In this document: piece after piece, positions 10,701-20,403 of the stretch
Position numbering within the stretch: position 1 is the first letter of the stretch
Layout of the letters: every line of letters starts with the position of its first letter
Assembly: GCA_946894095.1 (NCBI GenBank)
Contig: OX335661.1
Span: 186,001 to 250,000 of the forward strand
Length of the DNA stretch: 64,000 nt
Source of the DNA: Incurvaria masculella
Taxonomy: Eukaryota > Arthropoda > Insecta > Lepidoptera > Incurvariidae
Direction of reading: 5' to 3'
Notes under the pieces: generated by a model
Seen by the model: only the letters and a program-made list of their open reading frames with translations
Database searches by the model: none
What the model was told of the DNA's origin: nothing
Program-made: the position numbers and the translations under genes

Positions 10701-10782
10701 CCGCGGTCGTGGCTTGTTCCGACGGAGTTCTTGTTGCAGCCGCAGGTCGTTCCGCGTTCTTCCGGCTTCTCGTGATCGGCAT
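7699..10782 (-). CDS. BEL/Pao gag-protease-RT polyprotein, truncated within RT
   Basis: 1,027 residues from the ATG at 10782 (MPITRSRKNAER). An upstream in-frame ATG lies inside the LTR and would translate the primer site, so it was rejected. Order: a long Thr/Pro/Ala-rich N-terminus; a charged helix near residue 125; five 7-residue VREVTIP-type repeats near 195-230; a Pao-type capsid core from about residue 279 (LPNFDGSIGQWY); two zinc knuckles (CELCEQDGHEYNYC and CYRCLKVGHRGNYC); an aspartic protease with AFLDDGSAITLM; then the RT N-terminal half ending at FGATSSPCSAQYVKN. The expected YVDD follows in relatives but here the frame runs into integrase sequence out of frame and stops. Confidence 0.9.
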   Translation of the reverse strand: MPITRSRKNAERPAAATRTPSEQATTAAISTTPEAATNPTTSGPPAPPEGGTDSPKQPSGTPPTERAERTATPSTRPRATATETNTWSHGTTTADTHDTVRPRPDNGPPAPARSGRAASTTSTARSRQRRQAEMELAKRKLEEAQAATQLAQARLICLEEESSCGGDDLDEPNREELTRKWLQQQEDARLLPAERAPHVNEPVCKVTVPVPEVTIPVREVTIPVREVTAPAHRVTDPVPARERAWNADAAAAASPATADHVSKAILYLGAKQSLNDLPNFDGSIGQWYIYADTLNSLLNNKSLSDRDVFAKVQKSLQGEARRTVSVLLNHPSNLKRIFNRLEDKYGSPSIVVSQMLTSIKSFPRIRDSTSRESLCDLATLIGGLMSVVYSDSVSYFNNSDRAANYRARVEDTDLLNSIEDKLPEHLRHMWWLHAQNDQSKQPPICIFERWLDQIAHNIPRRFDLATPAVASSGAPQPIREPRNLPRATYARPPLPPHPRVFAATASENFKSSDTKFVRKCELCEQDGHEYNYCSKFMGMSVDDRFLTVQRLNGCYRCLKVGHRGNYCLKSKSRKTHPLLRRSNEQKHNPTSETEDKREVDVGCVSCSSKVLLKILPVILRGPNGSIKTSAFLDDGSAITLMNEDLATKLGLPGPTSELTLRGIAGTTTDASRHVGLHIKGADSKAKEFFINAKTMKTLHLPAASSIPTATLRAFSHLKGIKLNLENPSPVGILIGQDNWHLIVGRQIRNGAPNEPAASFTHLGWCIHGHLNGHRNENNVNYVMHVNTDVSELIRRHVGAEEMGVEPKQRITPSLRQANSILESTTKKIDGPRWETGLLWKDSDTSFPPSRRHAEKRLRSIEIKMEKDTDFAERYADKINRYIEQGYARKLTSAEAGNISPRTFYLPHFAVYNPNKPNKIRVVFDAAARSASVALNDKLLSGPDLLNSLLGCIFRFRQGAVGFTADIEEMFLRIKIIAADQDSQRFLWRSDRNQPKADEYVMTSLLFGATSSPCSAQYVKNVAKIQLS

Positions 10783-10815
10783 GATGTTGTCGTGATCCAG
10801 GTCGCAGGGACTGGA

Positions 10816-10834
10816 TCCGGCTCGAAGTGGACCA
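10816..10834 (-). other. Primer binding site of the BEL/Pao element, tRNA-Tyr-like
   Basis: Two bases inside the 5' LTR the minus strand reads TGGTCCACTTCGAGCCGGA. Insect tRNA-Tyr ends CCGGCTCGAAGGACCA, so the site matches its complement except for two extra bases (AC) after TGGTCC. The match is from my memory of tRNA-Tyr, so the primer identity is tentative. Confidence 0.5.
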
Positions 10835-10836
10835 GT

Positions 10837-12199
10837 TGTATCCGCCACCCCCCGAAGCTCAGTGGACTGTAGTACGTGGACGGCGGGCGGAGGCGGCGGG
10901 GTACAGGGTCTCCGATAGCTCGATCGTAGCGACGTCCGCTACCTCCAGTTCCAGCCGACGGGGTGCCTCCCTGCAGGACTCGATGTCGATCCGGAGATCT
11001 CGTAGGTCAGGGGTCGTGGTGCCGGAACCGAAGCGTAGTATTTCGATCAGAATAAAACACCGTAATGTTGTAGCGAACGTAACGTATATTGAAATTTAAT
11101 TTCCTTAACTACCTTGAAAAGTAATAAAATAGACGGCCACTAGAGCCTCTCCGTACTTTGATTCCTATTTCGTTTTACAAAATGTACTGCTCTAGCCTTA
11201 TATCTTTGGTTGTACATGTTGGACTTAAAATCTAAACATATGTGCGGATAGATCTCGCTGAGATGTATCCAAATAGTATAAGGTATATTGGCCTTTTGTG
11301 GAGACTCGTAAAATAGGCTCGATATTGTTGTCTCCCATTACAATTTCTTGCATAAATATAACTTTGCCTCAACCCCATTCGTGGTACACATGCTAGACTT
11401 TCGTGTTGGGTACATCATTCGATAGGTACTTTTTTCGCTCTTTCCATACATGTACAAATAAATTCGTAACTTTAAGATTTAATACAATTTCTTGCTTTCA
11501 AAGATATTTTACATGGTACATTTTTCGAGTTGCCTCGTTCGGCCGCCAAGAGGGCGCGCGCGTCGTTGTGCTAAATTCGTCCGCGGCGCGCAGAGCGCGT
11601 CCGCTGCTTTTATTTTAAAATGGACTTTTCGTAAATTTACATAATATCTCGTATATGATATATTCTCAAAAATAACAAAAACATATATTTCTTCCGTGTG
11701 GCTTTACATAGGTTATAAAACACTAAGACCATATAGCTTCTAAAATATTATAATATTGTTCGTGGAGTCATGCGGCACGTATATACATTTATTTACAACA
11801 AGACTCATATACTTTATTTACAATATTATTCTAAAAGGACTTATAGCTAACACAATTATCAAAAAACATATCGTGGCCTCGCCTGAGGTTACTTAACTGA
11901 GCTGTACACGTTATTTATCTTACAGTCCTAAACACACATTATCTAAGTATCGTATATTTACAACATAATACAAATGAACATATTTCGGGACATAATGTGT
12001 GAGTAAGGCAATCTATATCTCGGTGCAAGCAGTCATAATAATATCATAGGGCTTTTCGTGGGTATCGGTCGTAGGCGAGGCAGATAATTGTGAAAGGCGT
12101 GCGGGGGAGGGGACAGGTAGCGCGCCCGGCAGGTAGTGCGCGTCAGTGTCTTTTGTTTCGGTTCGCGCTCCTCGTGATATCTTGATTTAGTCCAATACA
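10837..12199 (-). repeat. 5' LTR of the BEL/Pao element
   Basis: 1,363 bp, same sequence as 4861-6223. In element orientation it starts TGTATTGGAC and ends GGCGGATACA. It should hold the promoter and transcription start, but I could not place a TATA box with confidence. Confidence 0.95.
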
Positions 12200-12204
12200 A
12201 TCAC
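12200..12204. repeat. Target site duplication (ATCAC), right copy
   Basis: Exact match to 4856-4860, confirming the outer limits of the BEL/Pao insertion. Confidence 0.9.
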
Positions 12205-13394
12205 GAAGGAAATTAAACGCATCAGTACATTATAATTATAATATGCGTTTGTAACTAGAAATTTCAAGAAAATTATGTAAAGGTATCAATATGACACATA
12301 CATGATTATAATTGGGATTATTAATTTTATATCTTTTAGTTTTAGATGCATGAGGTTTTAAATGAACTCATCAAAAAAATATTGAAGAAACAAATTTATT
12401 ATAATATTAGACAATCTTAAAACTAGTATACAGGATATCTGGTTCAATAGCGTGCATCAGAGACAGGAATACAAGAGAAATAATGACCTGTTAAATGTTA
12501 TGACAATATTTTATGGAAATAATAGGCCAAAATGCACCAACTTTGTCAAATGAATCTCTCTATTTGAAAACAAAGATTTCGCATGTACAAACGGCTTCAC
12601 CCTCGCCGTCACACATTGAACTTTGACTCTACATACGTTTTCCTTGCGAATACTAATGCGTAGCGTGGCGTTGATGGTGATGCGTTCCGTTTAAGGTTGC
12701 CCTGACCGTAGTGCAACAGCGCGTGACTTAGTTGTGTATGCCCAGGAGAGTCTGAATGGTCTGTCGAGGTTTTTCTCCCGCTTCGCTGCATTCCAATATT
12801 TTTTGCACCACCTCCAATTCACCTTTAACAAATCACATTATTAATTACAGTGTTGTTAGATACCTTTCTGCTTAAATCTAAAGGTGATTACGTAAAATTA
12901 AGTTTTTTAAGTACCTGAGTGAAAATGAATGGATAAATAAATACCACACCCCACCATAATATCATCAGAACACACCGCATGCCTTTACTTTATGATCACT
13001 GCTACATTGAACTGAATAGCACGGACTATCTCTGCAGATTTTAATTTAGCTGATTTGAGTTGCCGCTTGTGGTCGATGGTACCAACCGGAGGGACATAAT
13101 CCTTTCACCTAGTTGAAATAGGGGAGCCCCGCTGTTTTAAATGGATTTCGGACCTGCAACTTAGAAAGAGAAAGAAAGTGGTGCACAAACCGGGTGGAAA
13201 TTACCTCCGGCATGAGAAGCAAGACCCCGCGACCCTAAACTATGAGCCCCTCACATTTATAACAGATAAAAAACAGAAAATGGTCATCCATCGGTGGGTC
13301 TAGTAATAAATTGGACGAGGGCTTGGATCTTGAGATCTAGCCTTCGCCGACTCCGACATTATGGTCGAACAATTAATTCGGGTAAAATAATTAT
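12205..13394. other. No gene recognised
   Basis: AT-rich sequence between the BEL/Pao element and the pogo element. A short minus-strand frame at 12609-12791 is GC-richer than its surroundings, but no family was recognised. Confidence 0.4.
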
Positions 13395-13426
13395 ATGTGC
13401 AATAGAACCCGATTGATTCAGTCCAG

Positions 13427-13580
13427 CGATCAGTGTGTATCCAACCACGCAGCCGTGGTCAGCAGCACGCCACTGCAGCCGAGCACGCCAGCAGCACCAG
13501 CAGCGCCAGCGGGGCGCAGCCTGAAGAACGACACTGACGCGAGCAGAGTCGCGGGGCACATCACGCGCCGAGTACACTGA
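13427..13580 (+). CDS. Possible terminal exon of an unknown host gene
   Basis: A 154-bp GC-rich stretch stands out from the AT-rich background. It follows a plausible acceptor (ttcagtccag) and encodes an alanine/proline-rich tail (PSTPAAPAAPAGRSL) ending at a TGA at 13578-13580. No domain is recognisable and no matching upstream exon was found. Base composition and the splice-like site are visible; that it is coding is inference. Other frames are also open for part of the stretch. Confidence 0.2.
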
Positions 13581-13730
13581 AATATTCGGCCGAAATGCGA
13601 CTAAACAATCTACTAAAAAATTGCTTTTATTGCGGCTGAAAAAACAACAGTGACTTGATTTCTACTGAAATACAATTGTACTACGTAGTTTACATTAACT
13701 GCATCGATCATTTAATAGCACTGATGCATA

Positions 13731-13756
13731 GGGGAAAGTAAGGCATATTGACATGG
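13731..13756 (+). repeat. Left terminal inverted repeat, outer pogo
   Basis: Pairs with 19842-19867 with a few mismatches; flanked on the left by TA at 13729-13730. A further motif GGCATAACGAC follows at about 13760. Confidence 0.8.
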
Positions 13757-14107
13757 CGGGCATAACGACACACTGTCCTTTTCTACGTCAAATCTGGCTA
13801 TTTTTTACTTTTCGAGCAGCCACACTGTAGGGCACTATGGTATCCCTAAATTAGAAACGGCAAAGCTGTCAAATGTCATTCGGATTCGCGGGCTCGAACA
13901 CGATTCTGAAATGCGCTCCTAAAGATCAATGCAAGTAAAATTGCTCACCATACCTTTGTTAACAATTTTATGTAATTATGCGCTTCTTTATACCTATTTA
14001 TGTTCCCGTATGCATAGCGTTCATGCTTAGTTCCTTGTTTTAGAACAAAAACGTAGTTTCTAACCTAGATTTAGAATTCTTCTAAAAAAATTTCTTTATC
14101 TTTGCAG

Positions 14108-15978
14108 ATGGTTTCAAATTACAAGAAAAAAACTGATCGACAATCATGGTCGGCGGATGATATGAAGCGCGCCATACAAGCAGTACGAGAAAAAAAATAT
14201 GGTTGGTTAAAAGCTTCAATTGTTTACAATGTTCCTCAAGCAACCCTGCGAAGACGTGCTGAAGATAAAAACATTCATGCTTGCGGTGTTATTAAATGTT
14301 TTGGCAGCTACAAGAAGTCACTCGACGATGATACGGAGATGAAATTAGGAAAGCACATTTTGGAATTAGAAGCCCGCCTGTTTGGTGTAACCACCAAAGA
14401 ATTACGACTTTTAGCGTACCAACTAGCTGAACGCAGCAAACAATACTGCGAGCAAAATCAATTTAACCGTGTAAAGAAGATAGCCAGCAAAGCATGGGTT
14501 CGAAGCTTTCTTACGAGGCATAAAAATGTTTCCCTCAGACTTCCGGAACCGACTTCAGCGGCTAGAGCCCAAGCTTTTAATAAACCCCAAGTCTAATCTT
14601 TTTTCAAAAAATTGGAAGATATTATACAGAAGGAAAATATTCAATCGACTATGATTTTTAACATGGATGAAACTGGTTTCACCACTGTGCAGAAAACCCA
14701 AAACAATATTGCTGTAAAAGGCAAGAAGCAGGTTGGAGCAGTTACCAGTGCAGAAAGAGGTGTTCACAGTACTGCTGTTGCCTGTGTCAGTGCCGGCTCG
14801 TTTGTTCCGCCGGCTTTGATCTTTCCAAGGAAAAGGTTTAACCCAGACCTGTACGACGGAGCTCCACCAGGCACCCTAAAATTGTATAATGAATATATGA
14901 CGGGAGAGCTATTCCTAAAATGGATTAAACACTTTGTTCAATATGTAAGACCAACCCAAGACAATAAAGCGCTCCTCATTCTAGACGGGCATTCGATTCA
15001 TAAGAATTTAGATGCTCTGGTATTTGCAAAAACTAATAATGTTGTGATGCTTTGCTCACTGCACCCATCGCCTGCAGCCACTGGACGTGTCTTTTTTTGG
15101 ACCATTGAGCACATATTTTGATCAAGAACTTACAACGTGGTTAAAATCACATCCGGGACGAACCATATCCATCTACCAAATTGCATCAATATTTCAAAAA
15201 GCCTATAGCAAAGCTGCGACTGGTGGAATAGCGCGGAGCGGATTCAGGGCAACTGGAATTTCACCACTGGATGCAAATATGTTTCCCGACCAAGCGCCCC
15301 TTTTTCTACCAAGCGCTATCACTGATATCCCTCTCACAGATGACAGCCACGACCAACCATCACAAAATCTTCAATCTATGAATGATAATGATACTTTCCC
15401 TGCGTGTTCATCATAGATCTGCTGTTCTGCCGTCCACCTCTCAGCCATCTGCTGTTCTGCCTGACTCTCCGATGACTCCAGATCGCTCAGAATATCAATG
15501 TTCTACACCTCCAGCAAGAACTTCTCGAACCGGTACGGAAGAAAGCTAAGATATTTGTCAAACTATTTTAAATGAAATATCTCCGATCCCAGTAGCGACG
15601 GCGTCGTCTAGACCCCGTCGCGAAAAAAATAATTATCAATGTGTATTAACATATAGTCCTTTTGTACAAGAGTTAAAAGCAAAATATGCTGAAAACAAAG
15701 AAAAGGAAATAAGAAAGAGTGCTAGAGCTGGGATTAAGAAACGCTTATTAATCGATTCCGATGACGACGAGCCGGAAATATTAGTTAATATGGACGACGA
15801 CGAGGACGAGGACGACTGCACGTGTCTGTACCGCAATGAAGCTTTCAGTCGATCAAAGTCCCGAGAGGCTTGGATAAGGTGCCAAGAATGCAAAAAATGG
15901 GCACATGCGGAATGTGCGGGAGTGCCTAAACAAATCTATCTGTACATTTGTGAACTGTGCTCTGATAATAGTTTGTAA
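14108..15978 (+). pseudogene. pogo-family transposase with C-terminal PHD finger, broken
   Basis: Start chosen at MVSNYKKK (14108), just after an acceptor-like ctttgcag. Order: psq/CENP-B-like helix-turn-helix (about residues 10-70), a second DNA-binding helical region, then a DDE_1 catalytic domain with D in FNMDETGF, D in LILDGHSIH and D in LQPLDVSFF. A TAA at 14594-14596 interrupts the frame after FNKPQV, a one-base frameshift lies just before the third catalytic block (about 15060), and another break follows 15416. The last part encodes an acidic stretch and a Cys/His PHD finger (WIRCQECKKWAHAECAG, CELC). Such PHD tails are common in insect pogo transposases and probably bind chromatin. 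Cut-and-paste activity is lost here. Confidence 0.8.
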
Positions 15979-16084
15979 AGCATTATTTTGAATTAAATAA
16001 TAAACATTGCTTACTTTGGCTTATTTAATTTCATTATATTATAACATTTTCAAATTCGAAAAAAATCACGAATATGTACTCGTA

Positions 16085-16110
16085 CAGTCAAGTTACCATA
16101 CTTGGGACAG
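16085..16110 (+). repeat. Left terminal inverted repeat, inner pogo
   Basis: Pairs with 19587-19612; flanked by TA at 16083-16084. The repeat includes the first CTTGGGAC motif. Confidence 0.85.
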
Positions 16111-16795
16111 TTTTGACTTTCACGCTTAAGATTTTAATAATTTGAAGTATTATAGAATTATGTAATTATATCAAAATGTTGGTGATAAAAACGGCCACTA
16201 GTACATATGGAGTCAAAATTTAAAAATTGTATTTAGAGAGAAAGAAAATTATTTTTGTTCTTGTCCCAAGTTGGGCCAAAGGATACTTATCTTGGGACAC
16301 TGAGTATTTTTGCTTCTAAATGTTTCTCTGCCACAGAATGGCCCAAATTAAAGCGTCTGATACGTAACTTGGGACATTTCTAATATCCCTCGTAGGAAAT
16401 ATTTTGCATAAGCAGAATATTTTATGCGATATACAATATTTCCTAAACCCTACCGATTCACTCGATTAATAGGCACGTTTTATTTCACAGTTTGTTCAAA
16501 TATAATTTAAAGATTATGCTAATTGTATGTAAATTAATATTATTTATAAATACCCATTCAATGCATTATTATTAAAATTCAAAATTACTGGCAGAATATG
16601 CACATCGCCAATCTTGGGACAATGTATCCTAAGTTGGGCAAGGTTTGGAAGATAGTAGAACAAAAAAATACTTTACCAATCTGGAAACCTTTAATAAAAA
16701 GAAAAATTACACAAGATTTTTGTTTACGTCGTCGACAAAATTTAAAAAAAAAGTAATACAATAACTAAAACGTAAATACCTAATAATGTGAGTGT

Positions 16796-18952
16796 TTAAT
16801 CAATTTTAAACGTGTATCGACCTCGGCTTACAGTTGGATTTCCCAAGACTCTTACAATTTTATTAACACGTATGTTATCAGTATCTTCCACATTAGGGAA
16901 TACGAAGATTGTTTTTGAACCTTTATAGTTTCTCAAAAAATTTATTTTATACGAGGTTTCAGAAATATCCATAACTTTTCCAACGAAAAGCTTCTGCGAT
17001 TCTTTTTTGGATCCTTCATCGTATATCAGTTTAATTAATACGAAGTCTTGTTCTTTGGCTATTTCATCAGTACATTCTTCATCCAGCGTTTTGCAGGTAT
17101 TTTCAGAACATTGTAGAACTTCTTGCGAAGTTTGGCTGAGAGGATCTTCATTTTCGTGAATGCTTTTGTCTAGGAAAGACCCGCCAAGATTCAGACAGGG
17201 TGTGATCGTATCCAACTCTTGTTCTATGTCCTTGTCAAATAATAGAGAGAAGCTCGGATTTTCTGATGATGTATTATCGTGCAATGACATGTCGTCGCTG
17301 CTCAAATCGCTATCTGAGCTCAATTGTATTTTTCTCTTTGCCCTTTTTGGTTTATCTGTAGATGGTACGACAGACATGGCTTCGTCTATTGCTAAGGGAT
17401 CTGTGTTGCACTTATCATTTTTCTTTCCACTCTTCCTGTTTACCTTCGGTGTAGATGTATTCAGGTTTTCGCATTGTTGAAATGAGTCTATTTCTTCTGC
17501 AAAGTTGCTTGTTTCTTCAATATCTATTTCTTCCACTTTATTGTTTTCTTGTAATGTTCTCCTCAATTTTTTGTTCTGTGTCTTTTTATTATTAACATGC
17601 TTCATTTGTTTGCAGTCTTCGTTTTTCTTGAGTTGTTCTACTACTTCTACATTTGACAAGCTTTTTCCGGGTAAAACATCAATTTTCTTCTTTCTTGGAA
17701 CTGTATTGGTTTCCTTCTTTCTTGTTTCTTGTAGAAAGTCCTCAAAAGACGCCATCCAGCGCTGCGCAGTACACTCAGTTGCTTCATGTGATAATTGCGG
17801 CATACGATCTAATACTTTGTTTTCATCTAGTGGGAATATTCCGCTCTTTTTAAAACCGGCCCTTAGATTGTCTGCGGACCTGCTGTCCAACTCATTCAAC
17901 ACTTTATTCAGGAGACGGGGAAATTGGTCCTTGCGCACGGAGCCTTTATATTTCAGTTTCCACGCCAACAGTTCCTGTCGCCAAACTGATTTCAGAGGAC
18001 TGAAATAAGCAAGATCTAATGGTTGACATAGATGAGTACTATTCGGCGGCAAGTACACGAATCTTATATTGTGTTGAATACACAACTTTATAACTTTAAC
18101 TGACAAGTGGCTAGCTAAATTATCCCCGATCACGATTTTGGGGCCATCGATACTTGTGAGATACGGCAAAGCAATGGTTTCGAACCAGTCTTCGAATATA
18201 TTTCCTTCGAACCAACCCGATTTCGACCTACTATATCTTGTCCCATTAGGGCCTCCTTCTGTCCAGCTATGATACATGTTGTCGCTTTTGTATACAACAT
18301 AGGGAGCCAAAGCCACTCCTGAAGCTGTTCCAGCAAACATAACGGAGAAGGACGATTTCGTGAAATCGATTATTCTTTCAGGATACTTGCATTGTCTTCG
18401 CACGATTACTTTGTTGTTACCGGGGTTGTCCTGCATGGAAGTCTCATCATAATTAAGTATAGCATTTGCAGATACGCCATCTATTGTAATTTTCAACTCT
18501 GCAAAGTATTTTTTAATTATGTCCGGTGTGACCGCTGCCCTTGCGCGTTTAATGTTATGAGACATGCGCGTTTTCAGTAAATCGCTTTGTCTCTTTAAAA
18601 ACAACTTGGCCCATTTGTGCCCGGGCATATTATTTTTGAAGGTGAGCTCTGAGACTCCTTTCTTGTCGAGGTCCTTTTTGGCGATGCATCTCACATCAAA
18701 AGCAGTCAGTGGAAGTCCCCAATCAGCCGTGAGTGCCATACACTCAGTGAGTTGTTTCTCTTCTTCGTCTGTGAACACTGGTGGCCTACCGTATGGCTTT
18801 TGTTGTAGTCCTTTTACCTTGCGCTGTATGGAACTTCGTGGGACGCCGTATGTTGTTTCGGCTTTCCGATACGACATTGAACCATTTTTCACAGATTCTG
18901 CAGCTTTACTTAGTTTATCGTCATTAAAATGACGATATGCTCGTTTGCTCAT
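16796..18952 (-). CDS. pogo-family transposase, 718 residues, open reading frame intact
   Basis: Start at MSKRAYRHFNDD (18952), preceded by an acceptor-like ttgttgcag, so a 5' leader intron is possible. Residues about 10-55 form a psq-type helix-turn-helix (SYRKAETTYGVPRSSIQRKV), followed by a CENP-B-like region. The DDE_1 core has D in ILNYDETSM, D in KIVIGDNLASHL and D in LCQPLDLAYF, with PPNSTHLCQPLD being the family signature. A long lysine/serine-rich, likely disordered linker follows (residues about 400-620). The last 80 residues (DFVLIKLIYDEG to VSRGRYTFKID) form a small beta-rich C-terminal domain where the outer element has a PHD finger. No stop or frameshift is seen, so the protein may still be functional. 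Confidence 0.88.
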   Translation of the reverse strand: MSKRAYRHFNDDKLSKAAESVKNGSMSYRKAETTYGVPRSSIQRKVKGLQQKPYGRPPVFTDEEEKQLTECMALTADWGLPLTAFDVRCIAKKDLDKKGVSELTFKNNMPGHKWAKLFLKRQSDLLKTRMSHNIKRARAAVTPDIIKKYFAELKITIDGVSANAILNYDETSMQDNPGNNKVIVRRQCKYPERIIDFTKSSFSVMFAGTASGVALAPYVVYKSDNMYHSWTEGGPNGTRYSRSKSGWFEGNIFEDWFETIALPYLTSIDGPKIVIGDNLASHLSVKVIKLCIQHNIRFVYLPPNSTHLCQPLDLAYFSPLKSVWRQELLAWKLKYKGSVRKDQFPRLLNKVLNELDSRSADNLRAGFKKSGIFPLDENKVLDRMPQLSHEATECTAQRWMASFEDFLQETRKKETNTVPRKKKIDVLPGKSLSNVEVVEQLKKNEDCKQMKHVNNKKTQNKKLRRTLQENNKVEEIDIEETSNFAEEIDSFQQCENLNTSTPKVNRKSGKKNDKCNTDPLAIDEAMSVVPSTDKPKRAKRKIQLSSDSDLSSDDMSLHDNTSSENPSFSLLFDKDIEQELDTITPCLNLGGSFLDKSIHENEDPLSQTSQEVLQCSENTCKTLDEECTDEIAKEQDFVLIKLIYDEGSKKESQKLFVGKVMDISETSYKINFLRNYKGSKTIFVFPNVEDTDNIRVNKIVRVLGNPTVSRGRYTFKID

Positions 18953-19586
18953 GGTTATTTTGCCTGTCTGCAACAAAAAAACATGCTACATTTTAATTAT
19001 ATGTGAAATCCTTTGAACGGTCGTGAGCACCATTACCTGCTTTACATAAGGCAGACCGGTGCCGTGTATAACGTATTATTATGTTAAGAAATTGGAGCGA
19101 GAGATAAATTCTCAATAATACCTATTTCTCCTTACACCCAGCCGAATAAATACTTAATTTTCTACTCAACTTGGGACACCAATTGGGATCTAAATTGGGA
19201 CAGTCGTCCCAAGTTAGGTGTAGTGATAAGAATTTAAGGAAAATCTCTTATGTCTAAAGAACTAAAACGATATTTGAACAATAATGAACACATCATCATG
19301 GATAACATATGTACGAAACAATCTACGCTGTCAAAATTTTTCTTAGAGGTTATGTATTTGCCGTAACACATTAAGTTATTCGCTATAGCGCAATTCGTGA
19401 ATTTCAAGCTCGGGTTTAAATATGTATATTACTTACCTTGACTACATAGTCCCAGATATTTCCTCGTGAAATCGTCGTAGAATGCCTGATCACTCGCTAC
19501 GTCTTTACGTTGGCCACTCAATGAACAAAACTGTCAGTGTTGCAATTGATATAAAAATAATTACCCATTTTTCTCAAGTTAGGCCA

Positions 19587-19612
19587 ACGTCCCAAGATTG
19601 GTAATTTGACTG
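19587..19612 (-). repeat. Right terminal inverted repeat, inner pogo
   Basis: Reverse complement of the left end with a few mismatches; flanked by TA at 19613-19614. Confidence 0.85.
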
Positions 19613-19841
19613 TATGTCATTATGCCTTTATGAGAAATCACATATGTCAATATGCCTTACCTCGGTAGGGCATAATGACACTTTAAGGACCTGGGAAATA
19701 TTTTTTAATTAATTATGTTGATGTGTTGAATTGAATTAAAACTGTATGCATTTCGATTGACAGATAACATAGGCTTTGCACAATAAGTTTATTTTTATTT
19801 TATGTAAAGCAAAACATAAGTTTTCATGAAAATACCAAAAA

Positions 19842-19867
19842 GTATGTCATTATGCCTAACCTTCCCC
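19842..19867 (-). repeat. Right terminal inverted repeat, outer pogo
   Basis: Reverse complement matches the left end; flanked by TA at 19868-19869. Two more copies of the GTCATTATGCC-type motif lie at about 19616 and 19660. Confidence 0.8.
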
Positions 19868-19869
19868 TA

Positions 19870-20387
19870 TAAAAGTCACTTAAATAACGTCACTATAAAT
19901 AACAAATCGGAAATCTTAGTTATGGAATCATTGTTTCAAACACTAACCGCCATGTTGAAATGGCGGGTTTGAACCGTGCGTGTGGAAATGAAATGGCGGA
20001 CTAAACGCTAACAGGTTTATGAATCGGCAAGCGAAGCCGACAGAATAGGTAAACTGTTATTCATTTACATAAGTATGATTTGGGGTTGTAATCAATTTGT
20101 AGACGGTGCAATTAACCTTTTATTTGGCGTGTACTTCTGGTAGGTACGCGAAAGGCTAAATACCTAATTGCTCCAGAAATCACTTGGCATCTCACAACAA
20201 ATCGAACTAGGAATAAGGAATAGGTGAAAATAAGGAACGGGCTTACTTCCCTTGTGGCATAGACCTTCGATGCACGTATGTTGAATCCAAGGCGCCTGGT
20301 CAGCAATCCCACGATTCCTTTGTGTGTAGGTAAGTATTCCGGTGCGGACTCCGAAACTTAGTTTAGATATTTGATGATCCTTCTTTA
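19870..20387 (-). other. Leader-like remnant of the orphan LTR element, no gene
   Basis: Between the outer pogo end and the primer site no coding motif is seen. A donor-like AAGGGAAGTAAG occurs on the minus strand near 20250, but its use is unknown. Confidence 0.3.
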
Positions 20388-20401
20388 GTCACGGTCGCCA
20401 G
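20388..20401 (-). other. Primer binding site matching tRNA-Arg
   Basis: The minus strand reads TGGCGACCGTGAC, the complement of the 3' end of an insect tRNA-Arg (GTCACGGTCGCCA). It lies just inside the LTR-like sequence on its right, so it should belong to a leftward-oriented LTR retrotransposon. Confidence 0.55.
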
Positions 20402-20403
20402 AT

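Larger units (their letters stand above)
4861..12199 (-). mobile_element. BEL/Pao LTR retrotransposon, recent, internally deleted
   Basis: Complete insertion of 7,339 bp: two 1,363-bp LTRs, a primer site, gag-protease-partial RT, integrase, and a polypurine tract, all oriented leftwards, flanked by the 5-bp duplication ATCAC. The LTRs appear identical by eye, which implies recent insertion. The RT catalytic YxDD box, thumb and RNase H are missing between the two long reading frames, so this copy cannot reverse-transcribe itself. It may have moved using enzymes of a full-length relative, or lost the segment during its last reverse transcription. Confidence 0.92.
16085..19612 (-). mobile_element. 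Inner pogo-like DNA transposon, apparently intact
   Basis: Ends start CAGTCAAGTTACCATACTTG (16085) and, in reverse complement, CAGTCAAATTACCAATCTTG (ending 19612); both are flanked by TA. The 3,528-bp element carries one uninterrupted transposase frame and many CTTGGGAC motifs near both ends (about 16101, 16262 inverted, 16292, 16370, 16614, and 19171-19205, 19590 on the right). It sits inside the outer pogo, just before one of that element's own subterminal motifs. Confidence 0.88.
13731..19867 (+). mobile_element. Outer pogo-like DNA transposon, decayed, hosting a second pogo
   Basis: Terminal inverted repeats begin GGGGAAAGTAAGGCATATTG at 13731 and, in reverse complement, GGGGAAGGTTAGGCATAATG ending at 19867. 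Both ends are flanked by TA, the target duplicated by Tc1/mariner-pogo transposases. The plus-strand transposase lies at 14108-15978. Removing the nested element (16085-19612) and one TA leaves about 2.6 kb, a normal pogo size. Copies of GGCATAATGAC-type motifs near both ends look like transposase binding sites. Confidence 0.85.

Noticed and set aside
9932..10795. Several plus-strand frames of 90-150 codons
   Set aside because: Shadows of the GC-rich N-terminus of the BEL/Pao gag on the opposite strand.
12609..12791. 60-codon minus-strand frame, GC-rich
   Set aside because: No recognisable domain, no splice or promoter context; left unassigned.
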